This document shows, piece by piece, positions 16,118-24,905 of a stretch of 64,000 nt of DNA; the stretch's first letter is position 1, and every line of letters starts with the position of its first letter. The DNA comes from Haloarculaceae archaeon H-GB1-1 (lineage in GTDB: Archaea > Halobacteriota > Halobacteria > Halobacteriales > Haloarculaceae), in assembly GCA_029688825.1 (NCBI GenBank), contig JARUKX010000002.1:177358-241357 (forward strand), written 5' to 3'. The position numbers and the translations under genes were made by a program. The notes below the pieces were generated by a model. The model made no database searches and was not told where the DNA came from. It saw nothing but the letters and a program-made list of their open reading frames with translations.

Positions 16118-16963
16118 TTAGGGATCTCGTGGCGGCTTCCGGGCCTCGATAGTGGCCGAGACGAGGTAGTCACCGAGGTCGCGATCGGCGTCCCAATCAC
16201 TGATGAACTCGGTGCTCTCGTCCTTGGGCGCGATATCGATCGCTTCGAAGCCGGCACTGTCGAGCATCGCTTCGATATCCGCTACGGTCGACGCACCGGC
16301 GACGCAGCCAGTGAGCGAGTCCGGGTCCATCCTGACGTCGTCGGGGAACGGCGCGGTTTGGACGACGTCCGAGATGGCGACGCGCCCACCGGACCTGAGG
16401 ACACGATAGGCGTCTTCGAACACGAGCTGTTTTTTGGGGGCGAGATTGACGACGCAGTTCGAGATGACGACGTCGACGGTCTCATCGGCGACGGGGAGGT
16501 GACTGATCTCGCCGAGGCGAAACTCGACGTTGTCGGCGTCGTTCTTCGCGACGTTCTCCCTCGCTTTCGAGACCATTTCTGGTGTCATGTCGACACCGAT
16601 GACGCGGCCGTCCGGACAGACCTCCTGTGCAGCGAGGAAGCAGTCGAAGCCCGCACCTGAGCCGAGGTCGAGCACCGTCTCACCGGGCGCCATCTCGGCG
16701 AATGCCGTCGGGTTGCCACACCCGAGGCCGAGGTCTGCACCGTCGGCAATCGACGCGATATCGTCCGTATCGTACCCGAGGCGTTCGCTCCCCGTCGCGT
16801 CTTCGGTGCCGTCACAGCATCCGCCATCGTCGGCGACATCGCTGCCGGCGTCGCCACAGCAGTCCTGACCGTCCGTAGCGATGGTCCCGTAGCGTTCGCG
16901 CACCATCTTCCGAGTCTCCTCGGGGTCGCGATCACCGGCCACCGTCTCAGTATCGTTACTCAT
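16118..16963 (-). CDS. arsM: Arsenite S-adenosylmethionine methyltransferase (ArsM-like)
   Basis: The 281-residue protein has the SAM-binding motif 'VLDLGSGAGFDCFLAA' and the conserved ArsM cysteine contexts 'DVVISNCVVNLAPKKQ' and 'LTGCVAGAS'. A Cys-rich N-terminus contains 'DCCGDAG' and 'GGCCDG'. It methylates As(III) bound to cysteines, giving methylated arsenicals that can leave the cell. Its ATG lies inside the end of the arsR-like gene (8-base overlap), so the two form one operon under the ArsR repressor. No arsenite efflux pump is nearby. Confidence 0.9.
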   Translation of the reverse strand: MSNDTETVAGDRDPEETRKMVRERYGTIATDGQDCCGDAGSDVADDGGCCDGTEDATGSERLGYDTDDIASIADGADLGLGCGNPTAFAEMAPGETVLDLGSGAGFDCFLAAQEVCPDGRVIGVDMTPEMVSKARENVAKNDADNVEFRLGEISHLPVADETVDVVISNCVVNLAPKKQLVFEDAYRVLRSGGRVAISDVVQTAPFPDDVRMDPDSLTGCVAGASTVADIEAMLDSAGFEAIDIAPKDESTEFISDWDADRDLGDYLVSATIEARKPPRDP

Positions 16964-17315
16964 GGGTCCCTCGCAGGTCGTCGAGCGTTTCGAGGAGGGC
17001 TGCAGTCGTCTCAGTCGGTTCATAGTACCGCCAGGACCCCTCTTTACGGCGCGTGACCAGTCCTGCGGTGTACAAGCGGGAAAGCGCCTGGCTGACGGCG
17101 CTCTGGCTGACTCCGACTGCGGCTTCGAGATCGCAGACGCAGACGCCATCGTCGGCGTTCGCGGTGCGACGAAGCAGTTCGTATCGCGTGTCGTTCCCCA
17201 TCGCGGTCAGTAGTTGGAGGTCCGTCGCCATGGCGTCCGAGTCGATGTCTCCGGGCGGTGTACAGCAGGTGTCGGTCCCTTCCGCGGTTTCATCGGTGAT
17301 TGTACTCTCTACCAT
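16956..17315 (-). CDS. arsR: ArsR-family metalloregulator
   Basis: The 119-residue winged-helix protein contains 'CVCDLEAAVGVSQSAVSQAL', combining the metalloid-binding Cys-x-Cys motif on helix 3 with the recognition helix, and a wing 'VTRRKEGSWRYY'. Extra N-terminal cysteines ('DTCCTPPGD') could join the metal site. It should repress the arsR-arsM operon until arsenite or antimonite binds. A palindromic GCTT-ATAC-AAGC lies just upstream over the TATA region, a plausible operator. The gene overlaps arsM at its end. Confidence 0.9.
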   Translation of the reverse strand: MVESTITDETAEGTDTCCTPPGDIDSDAMATDLQLLTAMGNDTRYELLRRTANADDGVCVCDLEAAVGVSQSAVSQALSRLYTAGLVTRRKEGSWRYYEPTETTAALLETLDDLRGTHE

Positions 17316-17325
17316 ATCAGCTGTA

Positions 17326-17337
17326 GCTTATACAAGC
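17326..17337. promoter_or_regulatory. Candidate ArsR operator overlapping the TATA element
   Basis: GCTTATACAAGC has inverted GCTT/AAGC arms around a 4-base centre, 11-22 bases upstream of the arsR ATG. On the minus strand the sequence reads as a TATA-like TTGTATAAGC. Binding here would block transcription start. Confidence 0.45.
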
Positions 17338-17654
17338 AGATACTAATATATTTTGCCTGGGACGACCCCGCGCAACGGTGGAATCAGCGTGACCCCTCGT
17401 TACGGCCTCTATCGCGCGCTTTGACTCCACTCAGTACGCTAGAAGGAGGAGCGAGATGCCGATGACGGAACTCATCCAGCAGACGCACCGGTCGACGTCG
17501 ATGGCCACCGCAGTCTCGAGCGAGGACGACTGATAGCGACTGCTGTCAGTCAGCACCGGCCGTCAACCATCCCTGTCGGTGAATCGTTACAGCAGTCACT
17601 ACGATATTGCCGCCTGTACGCCCATGTCGGTCGTGTTGCGGACTTACCAGTAGT
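17338..17654. other. Intergenic region with a 25-codon ORF behind a strong ribosome-binding site
   Basis: No sizeable gene is seen between the arsR promoter and the kinase stop. At 17456-17533 (+) a 25-codon frame starts with ATG a few bases after a near-perfect Shine-Dalgarno AAGGAGGAG (17443-17451). Strong SD sites are uncommon in leaderless haloarchaeal genes, so this may be a real small peptide or the tail of a former operon. I do not recognise the peptide. Confidence 0.3.
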
Positions 17655-20600
17655 TTAACTAGCCAACGGGAGTTCCACCACAAATACTGCGCCATCGGGA
17701 TGGTTGTCGTCAGTCTTCCTCCGACTGCTTGTGGTGTCTACCGACTCTACCCTGTCCTCAACCCACACGTTTCCGCCATAACTATCCACCAGTGTCTGAA
17801 CTAGGTACAGACCGATTCCCGTCCCCTGACTTTCGAGGCCTTTCTCGCCCCTGCCGAAAATATCGTCTTTGACATCGTCCGAGACACCGGGGCCGTTGTC
17901 GGCGATGGAAACAAGCGCTGTATCGTCACGTTTCGTCACAGAGACAGTCACAGTCGGTGTGTCCTTGTCGTTGTGTTGGATCGCGTTTTTCAGCAAATTG
18001 CGGAAGACTGAATCCAACATATCGTCGGCACATACTGCAACATTCGGGATACCGCCATCGACAGTGATAAGCGCCTCAGGGTATGCTGACCTGATCTCGT
18101 CAAGTTCGGTCTCGAGTGCATGTCGCAACCTCACTGAATGTTGGTTTTCGTCCGTTGAAACCATCACATCGGCCATTTCACGAGCTGTCTTGGTGAGTTC
18201 GACTGCGTTTTCGCTACTTTCGAGAACTTTTGTGAGGAACTCGCGTCCCGCGTCGTCAACGTGGTCGGTCAGTAATTCCCCGTACGCTAATACGAGTTGG
18301 AGATCGTTTCGGATGTCGTGTCGAACAACCTGATTGAGGAGATCGAGATTATCGCGCTGTGTCTCTAACTGTTGTTCGTACTCTTTTCGTTCCGTGATAT
18401 TCTGGACAGCGCCGTCGTAGACGGTGTCTCCGTTCACTTCCCTTGTAATTGCCGTCACCGCTGCCCACAGTTGTTCTCCCGAGAGTGTTTCGAGCTTAAG
18501 CTCCTCGCTTTTTATGACGCCCTGCTCAAGAAGCATATCACTAAATCGTTTCCGGTCAGCTGGGTCGACATACAGCTCGTCGACTGTACGGTTCAGAAGA
18601 TCATCCTTCGACTCGGCATCGAAGATATCAACCATCGCGTCGTTCAACAACGTGAACTCTCCGCTCGGACCGGAGGTGTTCTGGTAGACACCAATCGGGA
18701 GGTTTTCGACGAGACGCTCGTAACGTTCGAGCGCTCGTTCCCGCTCTTTGCGCTCAGTTATGTCCTGAAAGATACCGCGTACCAATTCTGTGTCGCCGTT
18801 TTCGTCGGTGATGACCTCGCCACGAGCCCGAACGTCCCGCGTTTTCCCGTCAGTCCGAACCAACGTGAGATCGACGTCGTACCACTTCCCATCTTCGATT
18901 GCCCCTTCAACCGCGCTTCTGATCGCTTCGCGGTCCTCGGGGTGGTAAAAGTCGATAGCTTCCTCCAGAGTCGGTTCGTGTGTCTCGTCCACGCCATGGA
19001 TCTGACGAACGCCGTCAGACCACATTAGTTCCTCAGAGCTTGGATTGTATTCCCACACACCGATATCCGCGATGTCTTGAACGCGATCGAACAGGAACTC
19101 CTGACGTTCGAGTTCTCGCTCGTGGGCTTTTCGGTCGGTGATGTCACGATAGAGCCAGAGGTTGCCAGCCCCAGTTGGCAGTTGATACGGGACGTAACTC
19201 CGTGCCAGCGTTCGACCGTCTGCGACGTCGAGTTCCTCGTCCAGGACTGGCTCACGACGGTTGAGTAGTTCCTCAATACGGTCTATGAACGCACCGGAAT
19301 CCTCGAAAAGCTCCTTGATTTCCTGATTCGCTCGTCCACAGTCGCGTCCAACGAACTCATCAGACCTGTTCGGTACACCAATTATGTCACATAGTGCGTG
19401 GTTTGCAGCTATGATTTCGCGGTCACCGTCTTCTGCCAACACTCCGACCGGCAGGTTCTCCAGAAGCGTCGAGAGGACCGTATTGGTTCGTGTCAGTTCC
19501 TGTTCGCGTTCCTTCCGTTCGCTGATGTCCCGACTCAGCGCTATGAAGCGTTCGTTACCGCCGAGTTCGATTTTGTTCAGCCAGACCTCTACTGGGAACG
19601 TCGACCCATTATTTCGTCGGTGTGTACCTTCCACTTTCTGCCTGTCTCCGACTACCATATCGTCCCAACTGCGCAACAGTTCTTCCCGACTGAACCCGAC
19701 CTCGAAGTCTGCAATATTCATCGAGCGAAGTTGGTCACGCGAGTAGCCGAGGTCTGCAACGAGTTGATCGTTCACGTCGATGACCTCGCCGTCATTGTCG
19801 TGAACGGAGATGGCATCCGGTGATTCGTCGAAGAGAACACGCAGTCGTTCGCGGCTCTGCTTGAGCTCCGTTTCACGCTGCTTGCGACTGGTAATATCTC
19901 GTGCGACGCCGATTATCCCAGTTTCCCCCGTTTCGTATTCGACACGGTTGAGTCGAACCGCCAACCAGATCTCACCGAACCCATCGGTATCGACCTGTAA
20001 CTCCACGTCTACGTCCTCGACGTCGCCGCGCAGAAGTGCTCGCGCTTGCTCCGTATATCGAGACCCAGATTCATCCCTCGATAGCTGATCAACGAGGCGC
20101 TGGGCTGGTGCATCCAGCAGTTCATCGCGGTCTACCCCCAACACGGACTCGATTCGCTCGTTGACGAATACAAGGTTGAAGTCTTGGTCGGTCTCGAAGA
20201 CTACCTCGTGGGTGTTGTCGATGAGCGTCTCGAAGCGCTCCAGTTCTTGCTCTCGCTGTTTGCGCTCCGTCACGTCGCGGACGACCGCGATCAGACTCCC
20301 ATCATCAACCCTCGTGAGCGACAGTTCCTGCGGAAACGTCGCCCCGTCTTGGCTGATTCCAGTCGCTTCTCCTCGCCACCGACCGTTCGTTTCGAGAGAC
20401 GGGAAGATTTCATCGGCGAACCGCTCCCGTTCGGTCTCACTGTAACATATTTGCCACGCCTCTCCCTCGAGGGCGGCGGAGTCGTCATAGCCGTAGGCAT
20501 CGGCGTATGCCTGGTTTGCATAGACGTGTTTATAATCAGCATCCAGAATAGCCATCCCGTCCATCGAACTCTCCATCGCTCTGCCCTGCTGGATGACATC

Positions 20601-21896
20601 CTGGGCACGCTGTCTCGCAGTGATATCGACGTACAGTACGAGCGTGCCAACGATTTCACCCTCAGTATTTCGACGGGGAGCTGCTCGCATCAGTGTTGTG
20701 AGAGTTTCCCCAGCGTTGGTGCGTAGCTCCCGTTCTTCTTTGACGAAGTTTCCTTCGAGCGCTCGCGTGTATCCACCGCCATCAAGAAGTGCCTGCGTCG
20801 ACTCTTCGGTATACACGTCGGCGAGCGAGCGATCGGTAAGTTCACTCCGTGTGTAGCCGACTTTCTCGGCGAACTGTGAATTGCAGTCCTCGATGATGGG
20901 GGTCCCACCATCATCGCTAGTAAGGACGAACATCACCGGCGCTTCCGTGAACAATTCACGATATTGTTGGTTGTAATCCTCTTGTAGGTGGACCCGGTGA
21001 TACGTGTGTGCGACCGTCTGGCCGAGCTCTTGGAGTAGTTCTCGCTCGTCGTCGGCAAAGGCCCGACGCCTGTCAGCGTAAATGTTCAACACACCATAGA
21101 ACGCGTCATCATACGTGAGCGGAACAGCAGCACTGGACCGGTACCCACGTTCGAGTGCTGCCTCGCGCCAGGGTTCGTACGCCGGATCCTCCGGAATGTT
21201 CTGCATGACCTGCATGGATCGCGTTTCAATTGCTCTCGCTGTGGGACCTGGATCCGCGGTGTCCTCGTCAAGCGAAATTTCGATGTCATCCAGATAGTCC
21301 AGTCCGATCCCGGCCGCTGTACGTGGACGTACGTGTCCGTCGCCTGTAGTGTAATCCCCAACCCAGGCAAACACAAACGGATCAGCACCAGCGAGTGCCT
21401 CACACACCGCCGCGTCAACCTCCTTCTGTGTTGTGGCTCGGACGAGCTCTTGCTGAACGTTTCGGACGAGTTGGTCAATGCGTGCCTGTTTCGACGACTG
21501 CTGTGAGTGGCGCCGTGTCTCGACCACAGAGAGAATCCGAGCGACGAGCATTTCATAGTCGAGTTCTTCGCCGGATTTCTGAACGTACTCGCTCACACCG
21601 GCCGAGATCGCCTCGCTTGCGATCTGCTCCGATCCGGCATCAGTATAGAGAATAAATGGGAGGGCTGGCGAGTGGTCACGTACCTGAGCGATGAACTCGA
21701 CCCCGGTCAGTTCAGGCAAATCGTACGCAGAAATAACGCAATCGACATCTGACCGCTGAATGCGCTCCAGTGCCACCGTTGGATCGGTCTCTGAAAGAAC
21801 AGTGAGACGTTCATTCAACTCTTCGAGAGAGGCTGTCGTCTCGTCCAAGGACGCAGCGTTCTGGTCAACGAAAAGTGCGGTGATGTTGTCTGCCAC
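17655..21896 (-). CDS. Giant multi-PAS histidine kinase with degenerate receiver and GAF domains
   Basis: From GTG 21896 the product is about 1413 residues. Domains in order: receiver-like (first ~120 residues), GAF (about 150-290), seven PAS repeats (about 310-1190), HisKA-type helix with 'VVRHDIRNDLQ', and a HATPase domain with 'NLLKNAIQHND', 'DNGPGVSDD' and 'GTGIGLYLVQTLV'. The receiver reads 'CVISAYDLPELTG': the phospho-acceptor Asp is Ala, and the acidic pocket is reduced. No membrane segment is seen, so it is a cytoplasmic sensor for several small-molecule, light or redox inputs. The start is fixed by the TATA box CTTATATATC 22-31 bases upstream; an upstream ATG frame runs through that promoter. 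No partner response regulator is adjacent. Confidence 0.9.
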   Translation of the reverse strand: MADNITALFVDQNAASLDETTASLEELNERLTVLSETDPTVALERIQRSDVDCVISAYDLPELTGVEFIAQVRDHSPALPFILYTDAGSEQIASEAISAGVSEYVQKSGEELDYEMLVARILSVVETRRHSQQSSKQARIDQLVRNVQQELVRATTQKEVDAAVCEALAGADPFVFAWVGDYTTGDGHVRPRTAAGIGLDYLDDIEISLDEDTADPGPTARAIETRSMQVMQNIPEDPAYEPWREAALERGYRSSAAVPLTYDDAFYGVLNIYADRRRAFADDERELLQELGQTVAHTYHRVHLQEDYNQQYRELFTEAPVMFVLTSDDGGTPIIEDCNSQFAEKVGYTRSELTDRSLADVYTEESTQALLDGGGYTRALEGNFVKEERELRTNAGETLTTLMRAAPRRNTEGEIVGTLVLYVDITARQRAQDVIQQGRAMESSMDGMAILDADYKHVYANQAYADAYGYDDSAALEGEAWQICYSETERERFADEIFPSLETNGRWRGEATGISQDGATFPQELSLTRVDDGSLIAVVRDVTERKQREQELERFETLIDNTHEVVFETDQDFNLVFVNERIESVLGVDRDELLDAPAQRLVDQLSRDESGSRYTEQARALLRGDVEDVDVELQVDTDGFGEIWLAVRLNRVEYETGETGIIGVARDITSRKQRETELKQSRERLRVLFDESPDAISVHDNDGEVIDVNDQLVADLGYSRDQLRSMNIADFEVGFSREELLRSWDDMVVGDRQKVEGTHRRNNGSTFPVEVWLNKIELGGNERFIALSRDISERKEREQELTRTNTVLSTLLENLPVGVLAEDGDREIIAANHALCDIIGVPNRSDEFVGRDCGRANQEIKELFEDSGAFIDRIEELLNRREPVLDEELDVADGRTLARSYVPYQLPTGAGNLWLYRDITDRKAHERELERQEFLFDRVQDIADIGVWEYNPSSEELMWSDGVRQIHGVDETHEPTLEEAIDFYHPEDREAIRSAVEGAIEDGKWYDVDLTLVRTDGKTRDVRARGEVITDENGDTELVRGIFQDITERKERERALERYERLVENLPIGVYQNTSGPSGEFTLLNDAMVDIFDAESKDDLLNRTVDELYVDPADRKRFSDMLLEQGVIKSEELKLETLSGEQLWAAVTAITREVNGDTVYDGAVQNITERKEYEQQLETQRDNLDLLNQVVRHDIRNDLQLVLAYGELLTDHVDDAGREFLTKVLESSENAVELTKTAREMADVMVSTDENQHSVRLRHALETELDEIRSAYPEALITVDGGIPNVAVCADDMLDSVFRNLLKNAIQHNDKDTPTVTVSVTKRDDTALVSIADNGPGVSDDVKDDIFGRGEKGLESQGTGIGLYLVQTLVDSYGGNVWVEDRVESVDTTSSRRKTDDNHPDGAVFVVELPLAS

Positions 21897-21917
21897 TATG
21901 GAAAGATTTAACCATGC

Positions 21918-21927
21918 GATATATAAG
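21918..21927 (-). promoter_or_regulatory. TATA box of the giant kinase gene
   Basis: On the minus strand CTTATATATC lies 22-31 bases upstream of GTG 21896, inside an AT-rich stretch in otherwise GC-rich DNA. It argues for a leaderless transcript starting at that GTG. Confidence 0.6.
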
Positions 21928-22183
21928 AATTCTCCATATATAGAAATATAATTCACATTGGTTGATGTTTCGAGGTGTTTGAATTCAGTACTGGATTCGC
22001 AGCGGGTTTGTCAGTCACCCAGTTACCCGGCTTCGACGTCCTGCAGATCGGCTGTCTCACACTAGAAGTGTCCCTCAGCGTCGGCGTTGAATACGTTCGA
22101 CGACCTCGACCAGTCAGTCGAGCAACTGGATTCGACCGCCTGAACACTGGTGGCACGCGGTTGGGTCGTGCCCAGGAACGGAC

Positions 22184-22621
22184 CTACAATCGCCCACTCC
22201 CGACGTACGCGAGGCCGAGACTGCCCAGGACGACCAGCACGCCGGACGCGGTGTCGGGAAGCGAGACGAGTCGGTCGCCGAACGTCCCGAACAGGACGAG
22301 TGCGACGACGACGACCGCGCTCGCGAGCGGATGCGCCGCCAGTTCACGGACGAAGACTCTGAGTGACCAGTACGCCGTCGTGGCGACCGACGCGACGAAC
22401 GCGGCGAGCGACCGATTTCCGTCGGGATTCGGTGCCCGCTTGAACCCGCCGAGGGCGGCGTGGCTGACGGAGACGAGTTCACCGGTGTGGACGCGTCGCC
22501 CGTCCTCGTCGCCCACCCGGAGCAGCGTGACCGACGACTCGGTCGTTCCGACCACGCGGTAGATATCGTCCGGGTAGGCGTCGGTCGTCGGTCGGAGGTG
22601 ATCGTAGCGTTCGGGAGTCAC
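22184..22621 (-). CDS. Haloarchaeal membrane protein of unknown function
   Basis: The 145-residue product has a soluble N-terminal ~65 residues with beta-strand character ('IYRVVGTTESSVTLLRVGDE') and then two or three hydrophobic segments (about 72-92, 97-115, 123-142). The start is GTG at 22621, one base after a long perfect inverted repeat. It lies 59 bases downstream of the haemoglobin stop and may be cotranscribed with it. No family function is recognised. Confidence 0.75.
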   Translation of the reverse strand: MTPERYDHLRPTTDAYPDDIYRVVGTTESSVTLLRVGDEDGRRVHTGELVSVSHAALGGFKRAPNPDGNRSLAAFVASVATTAYWSLRVFVRELAAHPLASAVVVVALVLFGTFGDRLVSLPDTASGVLVVLGSLGLAYVGSGRL

Positions 22622-22670
22622 GTAGCGGGGAGTACAGCTTCCAGGACCGTAACTCTGGAGTCCCCGCTAC
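22622..22670 (-). promoter_or_regulatory. Nested inverted repeat between the haemoglobin stop and the next start codon
   Basis: GTAGCGGGGA (22622-22631) and TCCCCGCTAC (22661-22670) are exact inverted repeats, and TCCAG/CTGGA form an inner pair. As minus-strand RNA it would fold into a hairpin ending next to the GTG at 22621. It could block translation of the membrane protein, attenuate transcription, or stabilise the haemoglobin mRNA end. Confidence 0.55.
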
Positions 22671-22680
22671 TCGGAGCGCC

Positions 22681-23040
22681 CTACTGATTCAGGACCGGTG
22701 CTTTGAGGTCGGCGACGCGGGAGAGAATCGCCTCGACGTTCGCGTCGGCGACGCCGTTTGCACGGAGCGCCGCTTCGAGGTGCTCGGCCACCGCCTGGAA
22801 GTCACCCTCGTCGAGATCGAGGTGGGCGTGTGCCTCGCGCATGTCCGCCCCCGTGTACTCGACGGGACCCCCCGTGACAGAACTGATGAACTGGATCTGA
22901 TGTGCGCGCAACTCCGTCATGTCGTAGTCGTCGAAGTAGTCCAGGATTCGCTCGTCGGCGAGCACCGCGTCGTAGAAGTCAGAAACGACTGCTTCGACTA
23001 CGTCACGGCCACCGATTTCGTCGTAGATGGGTTGCTGCAT
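22681..23040 (-). CDS. Group I truncated haemoglobin (GlbN-like)
   Basis: The 119-residue protein begins 'MQQPIYDEIGGRDVVEAVVS' and continues with 'FYDAVLADERILDYFDDYDM', 'LRAHQIQFISSVTGGPVEYT' and 'MREAHAHLDLDEGDF'. These are the helix patterns of the 2/2 haemoglobins: a conserved Phe-Tyr near the B helix and the proximal His in 'AHAHL'. It binds haem and probably handles oxygen or nitric oxide in the cytoplasm. Start ATG 23040 fits the usual length of the family; a start five codons upstream is possible. Confidence 0.9.
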   Translation of the reverse strand: MQQPIYDEIGGRDVVEAVVSDFYDAVLADERILDYFDDYDMTELRAHQIQFISSVTGGPVEYTGADMREAHAHLDLDEGDFQAVAEHLEAALRANGVADANVEAILSRVADLKAPVLNQ

Positions 23041-23315
23041 ATGCCATCGGGGCATACCGATTGATGGGGTGAAAAGTCGATTTCGAACACGTTCGTTTGA
23101 GTTATGGTATCGAGTGGCAAATAGCGGTTCGACCGGCAGCCAGCGACAGGGTCTCGCCAGACGGAGGGAAGCCATCTTCATCGACCGTCTTTCTGGTCGT
23201 TTGACTGCCTGTTCATCGACCGAAATGACCCTCGTCCGGTATGCCGTGTCGGTCGTCGCCGTGGGCTCGGTCCACCGTCCCCAATCGATGCGGCAACCGC
23301 TCGGGCTGCAGCACG

Positions 23316-24617
23316 TCAGGAGGGCGAGAGAACATCCAGCAAGCGTCTCGTAGCGGATCTCACCGGCGATTGGAGGTCTCCAGCGGTGGGAGACAGCCGC
23401 CCGAGGCCTCGTGGGAGTGCGCACGCTCCGATAGTCGCGGTCTGCCAGAGCGCCACGAGCGACGGAACGGGGTCGGTCCGTGAGCTGAACGTCTGGTTCG
23501 CCACGACACACGTCCAGAGGAAGGGCAACACTGCCGCGAACCGGCCCCGTTCGAGCTGTTCGCCGAGCCACAGCAAGTCCTCGTTGAGCAGTCGCTGGTG
23601 GAGCCCATCGGTCCGATACGACGAGGTCGCCCGACTACTGACTCCCCTGAGCTGCTTGTAGTGGAGCCACGGGAAGTCGACGCCGCGCTCGATAGCGAAC
23701 GGCACCGAGCCCCAGTAGCGACCGTTCATCTCGATGAGCGAGTAGTCGCCGTCAGGCGTCCGCATGAACTCGACCATGGCGGGACCGGTCCAGTCCAGTG
23801 CCTCGACGACCGCTGCCGCGTACTCGAGCATCTGCGGGTCGTCCAGTGCCCGGAGGACCGTCGAGTTACCGCCGGAGGCCGGATCCGTCCGGACTCGCTG
23901 CTCTTGAAAGTGGGCCAGTATCTTACCCCCGTCGGCGAGTACGACAGTCGTCGTGGTTTCTCCGTCGACGTACTCCTGGACAAGGGGGTAGTGGTCGGTC
24001 GCTTCGAGGAAAGGATTGTCGTCGAGGACGCGTTGGTAGGTCTCGACGAGCTCTGCCGGTGATTCCACGTAGTTCGCGTCGTCGATCTCCGTGTAGTGAC
24101 ACCGACCCGAATCATCCCAGGCGGTCTTACTCCGGGGTTTCACGACGGCCGGGTACGGAACATCGGACGCGATTTTGCGGACGTCCTCGACGGACGCTGG
24201 CGTGACGGTCGACGGCTGGGGAACTGCCAGTGGGTCCGTGAGTCCGAAGAACCGGCCCTTGTCGTACGTCCGTTCGAACGTCGACCAGTCCGCGACCGCG
24301 ACTTCCGTGCCCGTCGCCTCGAGTCGCTCCTTGTGCTTCGAGAGCAACACGGACGTCCTGTCACGAACCGGAATCACCGCGAAGTGTGCAACGTCGTCCA
24401 GATACGCCTCGAGGTGGTCAAGGAACACCTCGGCCCGGTCCTCCGGGTCGGGATACCGGTACGTTCCGTCGCTGTATCGAGAAACCCCACCTAGCGATCG
24501 ACGACGATGGCTTCCGGCGGTCACCGGGACGCCTCGTCGGCCCAGTGACCGCACGACGTGCAATCCTCCCTGTCCGTTGGCGTCCAGAACCAGGACACCA
24601 CCCCGAGGTGAACTCAT
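23316..24617 (-). CDS. ATP-grasp family ligase (carboxylate-amine ligase type)
   Basis: The 433-residue protein opens with a pre-ATP-grasp Rossmann-like segment ('VLVLDANGQGGLHVVRSLGR') and has an ATP-grasp fold: 'PYPAVVKPRSKTAW' (phosphate-binding Lys), 'PLVQEYVDGE' (adenine hinge) and 'MVEFMRTPDGDYSLIEMNGR' with the metal-binding Glu and Asn. Such proteins join a carboxylate to an amine or thiol using ATP. Substrate is unknown; relatives act in cell-surface or cofactor biosynthesis. It stands alone, with about 275 bases of non-coding DNA before the haemoglobin gene. Confidence 0.85.
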   Translation of the reverse strand: MSSPRGGVLVLDANGQGGLHVVRSLGRRGVPVTAGSHRRRSLGGVSRYSDGTYRYPDPEDRAEVFLDHLEAYLDDVAHFAVIPVRDRTSVLLSKHKERLEATGTEVAVADWSTFERTYDKGRFFGLTDPLAVPQPSTVTPASVEDVRKIASDVPYPAVVKPRSKTAWDDSGRCHYTEIDDANYVESPAELVETYQRVLDDNPFLEATDHYPLVQEYVDGETTTTVVLADGGKILAHFQEQRVRTDPASGGNSTVLRALDDPQMLEYAAAVVEALDWTGPAMVEFMRTPDGDYSLIEMNGRYWGSVPFAIERGVDFPWLHYKQLRGVSSRATSSYRTDGLHQRLLNEDLLWLGEQLERGRFAAVLPFLWTCVVANQTFSSRTDPVPSLVALWQTATIGACALPRGLGRLSPTAGDLQSPVRSATRRLLDVLSPS

Positions 24618-24838
24618 TGGGCCGAACGTACACTATCACACACAATTGTTACTCGTATGCTAACGGAAGCGCGAGAGCCGATCGTCCGGGCTACCGACAC
24701 CGCTGGAATCGGCCGCCGCCGACCGGACAGCGGCAGATGCCGGCTCTCTCGAAGGAGGGGGGAGACAATCGCCACGACTGAGACGTCTTCGGAGATGAAC
24801 CGTCCGTTGGGACTGTCGGAGTGTCGCGGAGCGACTCT

Positions 24839-24905
24839 CAGAGTCCCGCGATGTGCTCCTCGATGGCGTCGGTCAGAGTCCCGCGACGTCCTCGATGGCG
24901 TCGGT
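24839..24905 (-). repeat. Tandem duplication of the aminotransferase 3' end
   Basis: A ~35-base unit at 24839-24873 is repeated almost exactly at 24874-24905 with a three-base length difference and one substitution. Both units encode a full C-terminus with stop on the minus strand: LTDAIEDVAGL in the gene and LTDAIEEHIAGL in the downstream copy. The outer copy is thus a ready-made alternative ending. Confidence 0.65.
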
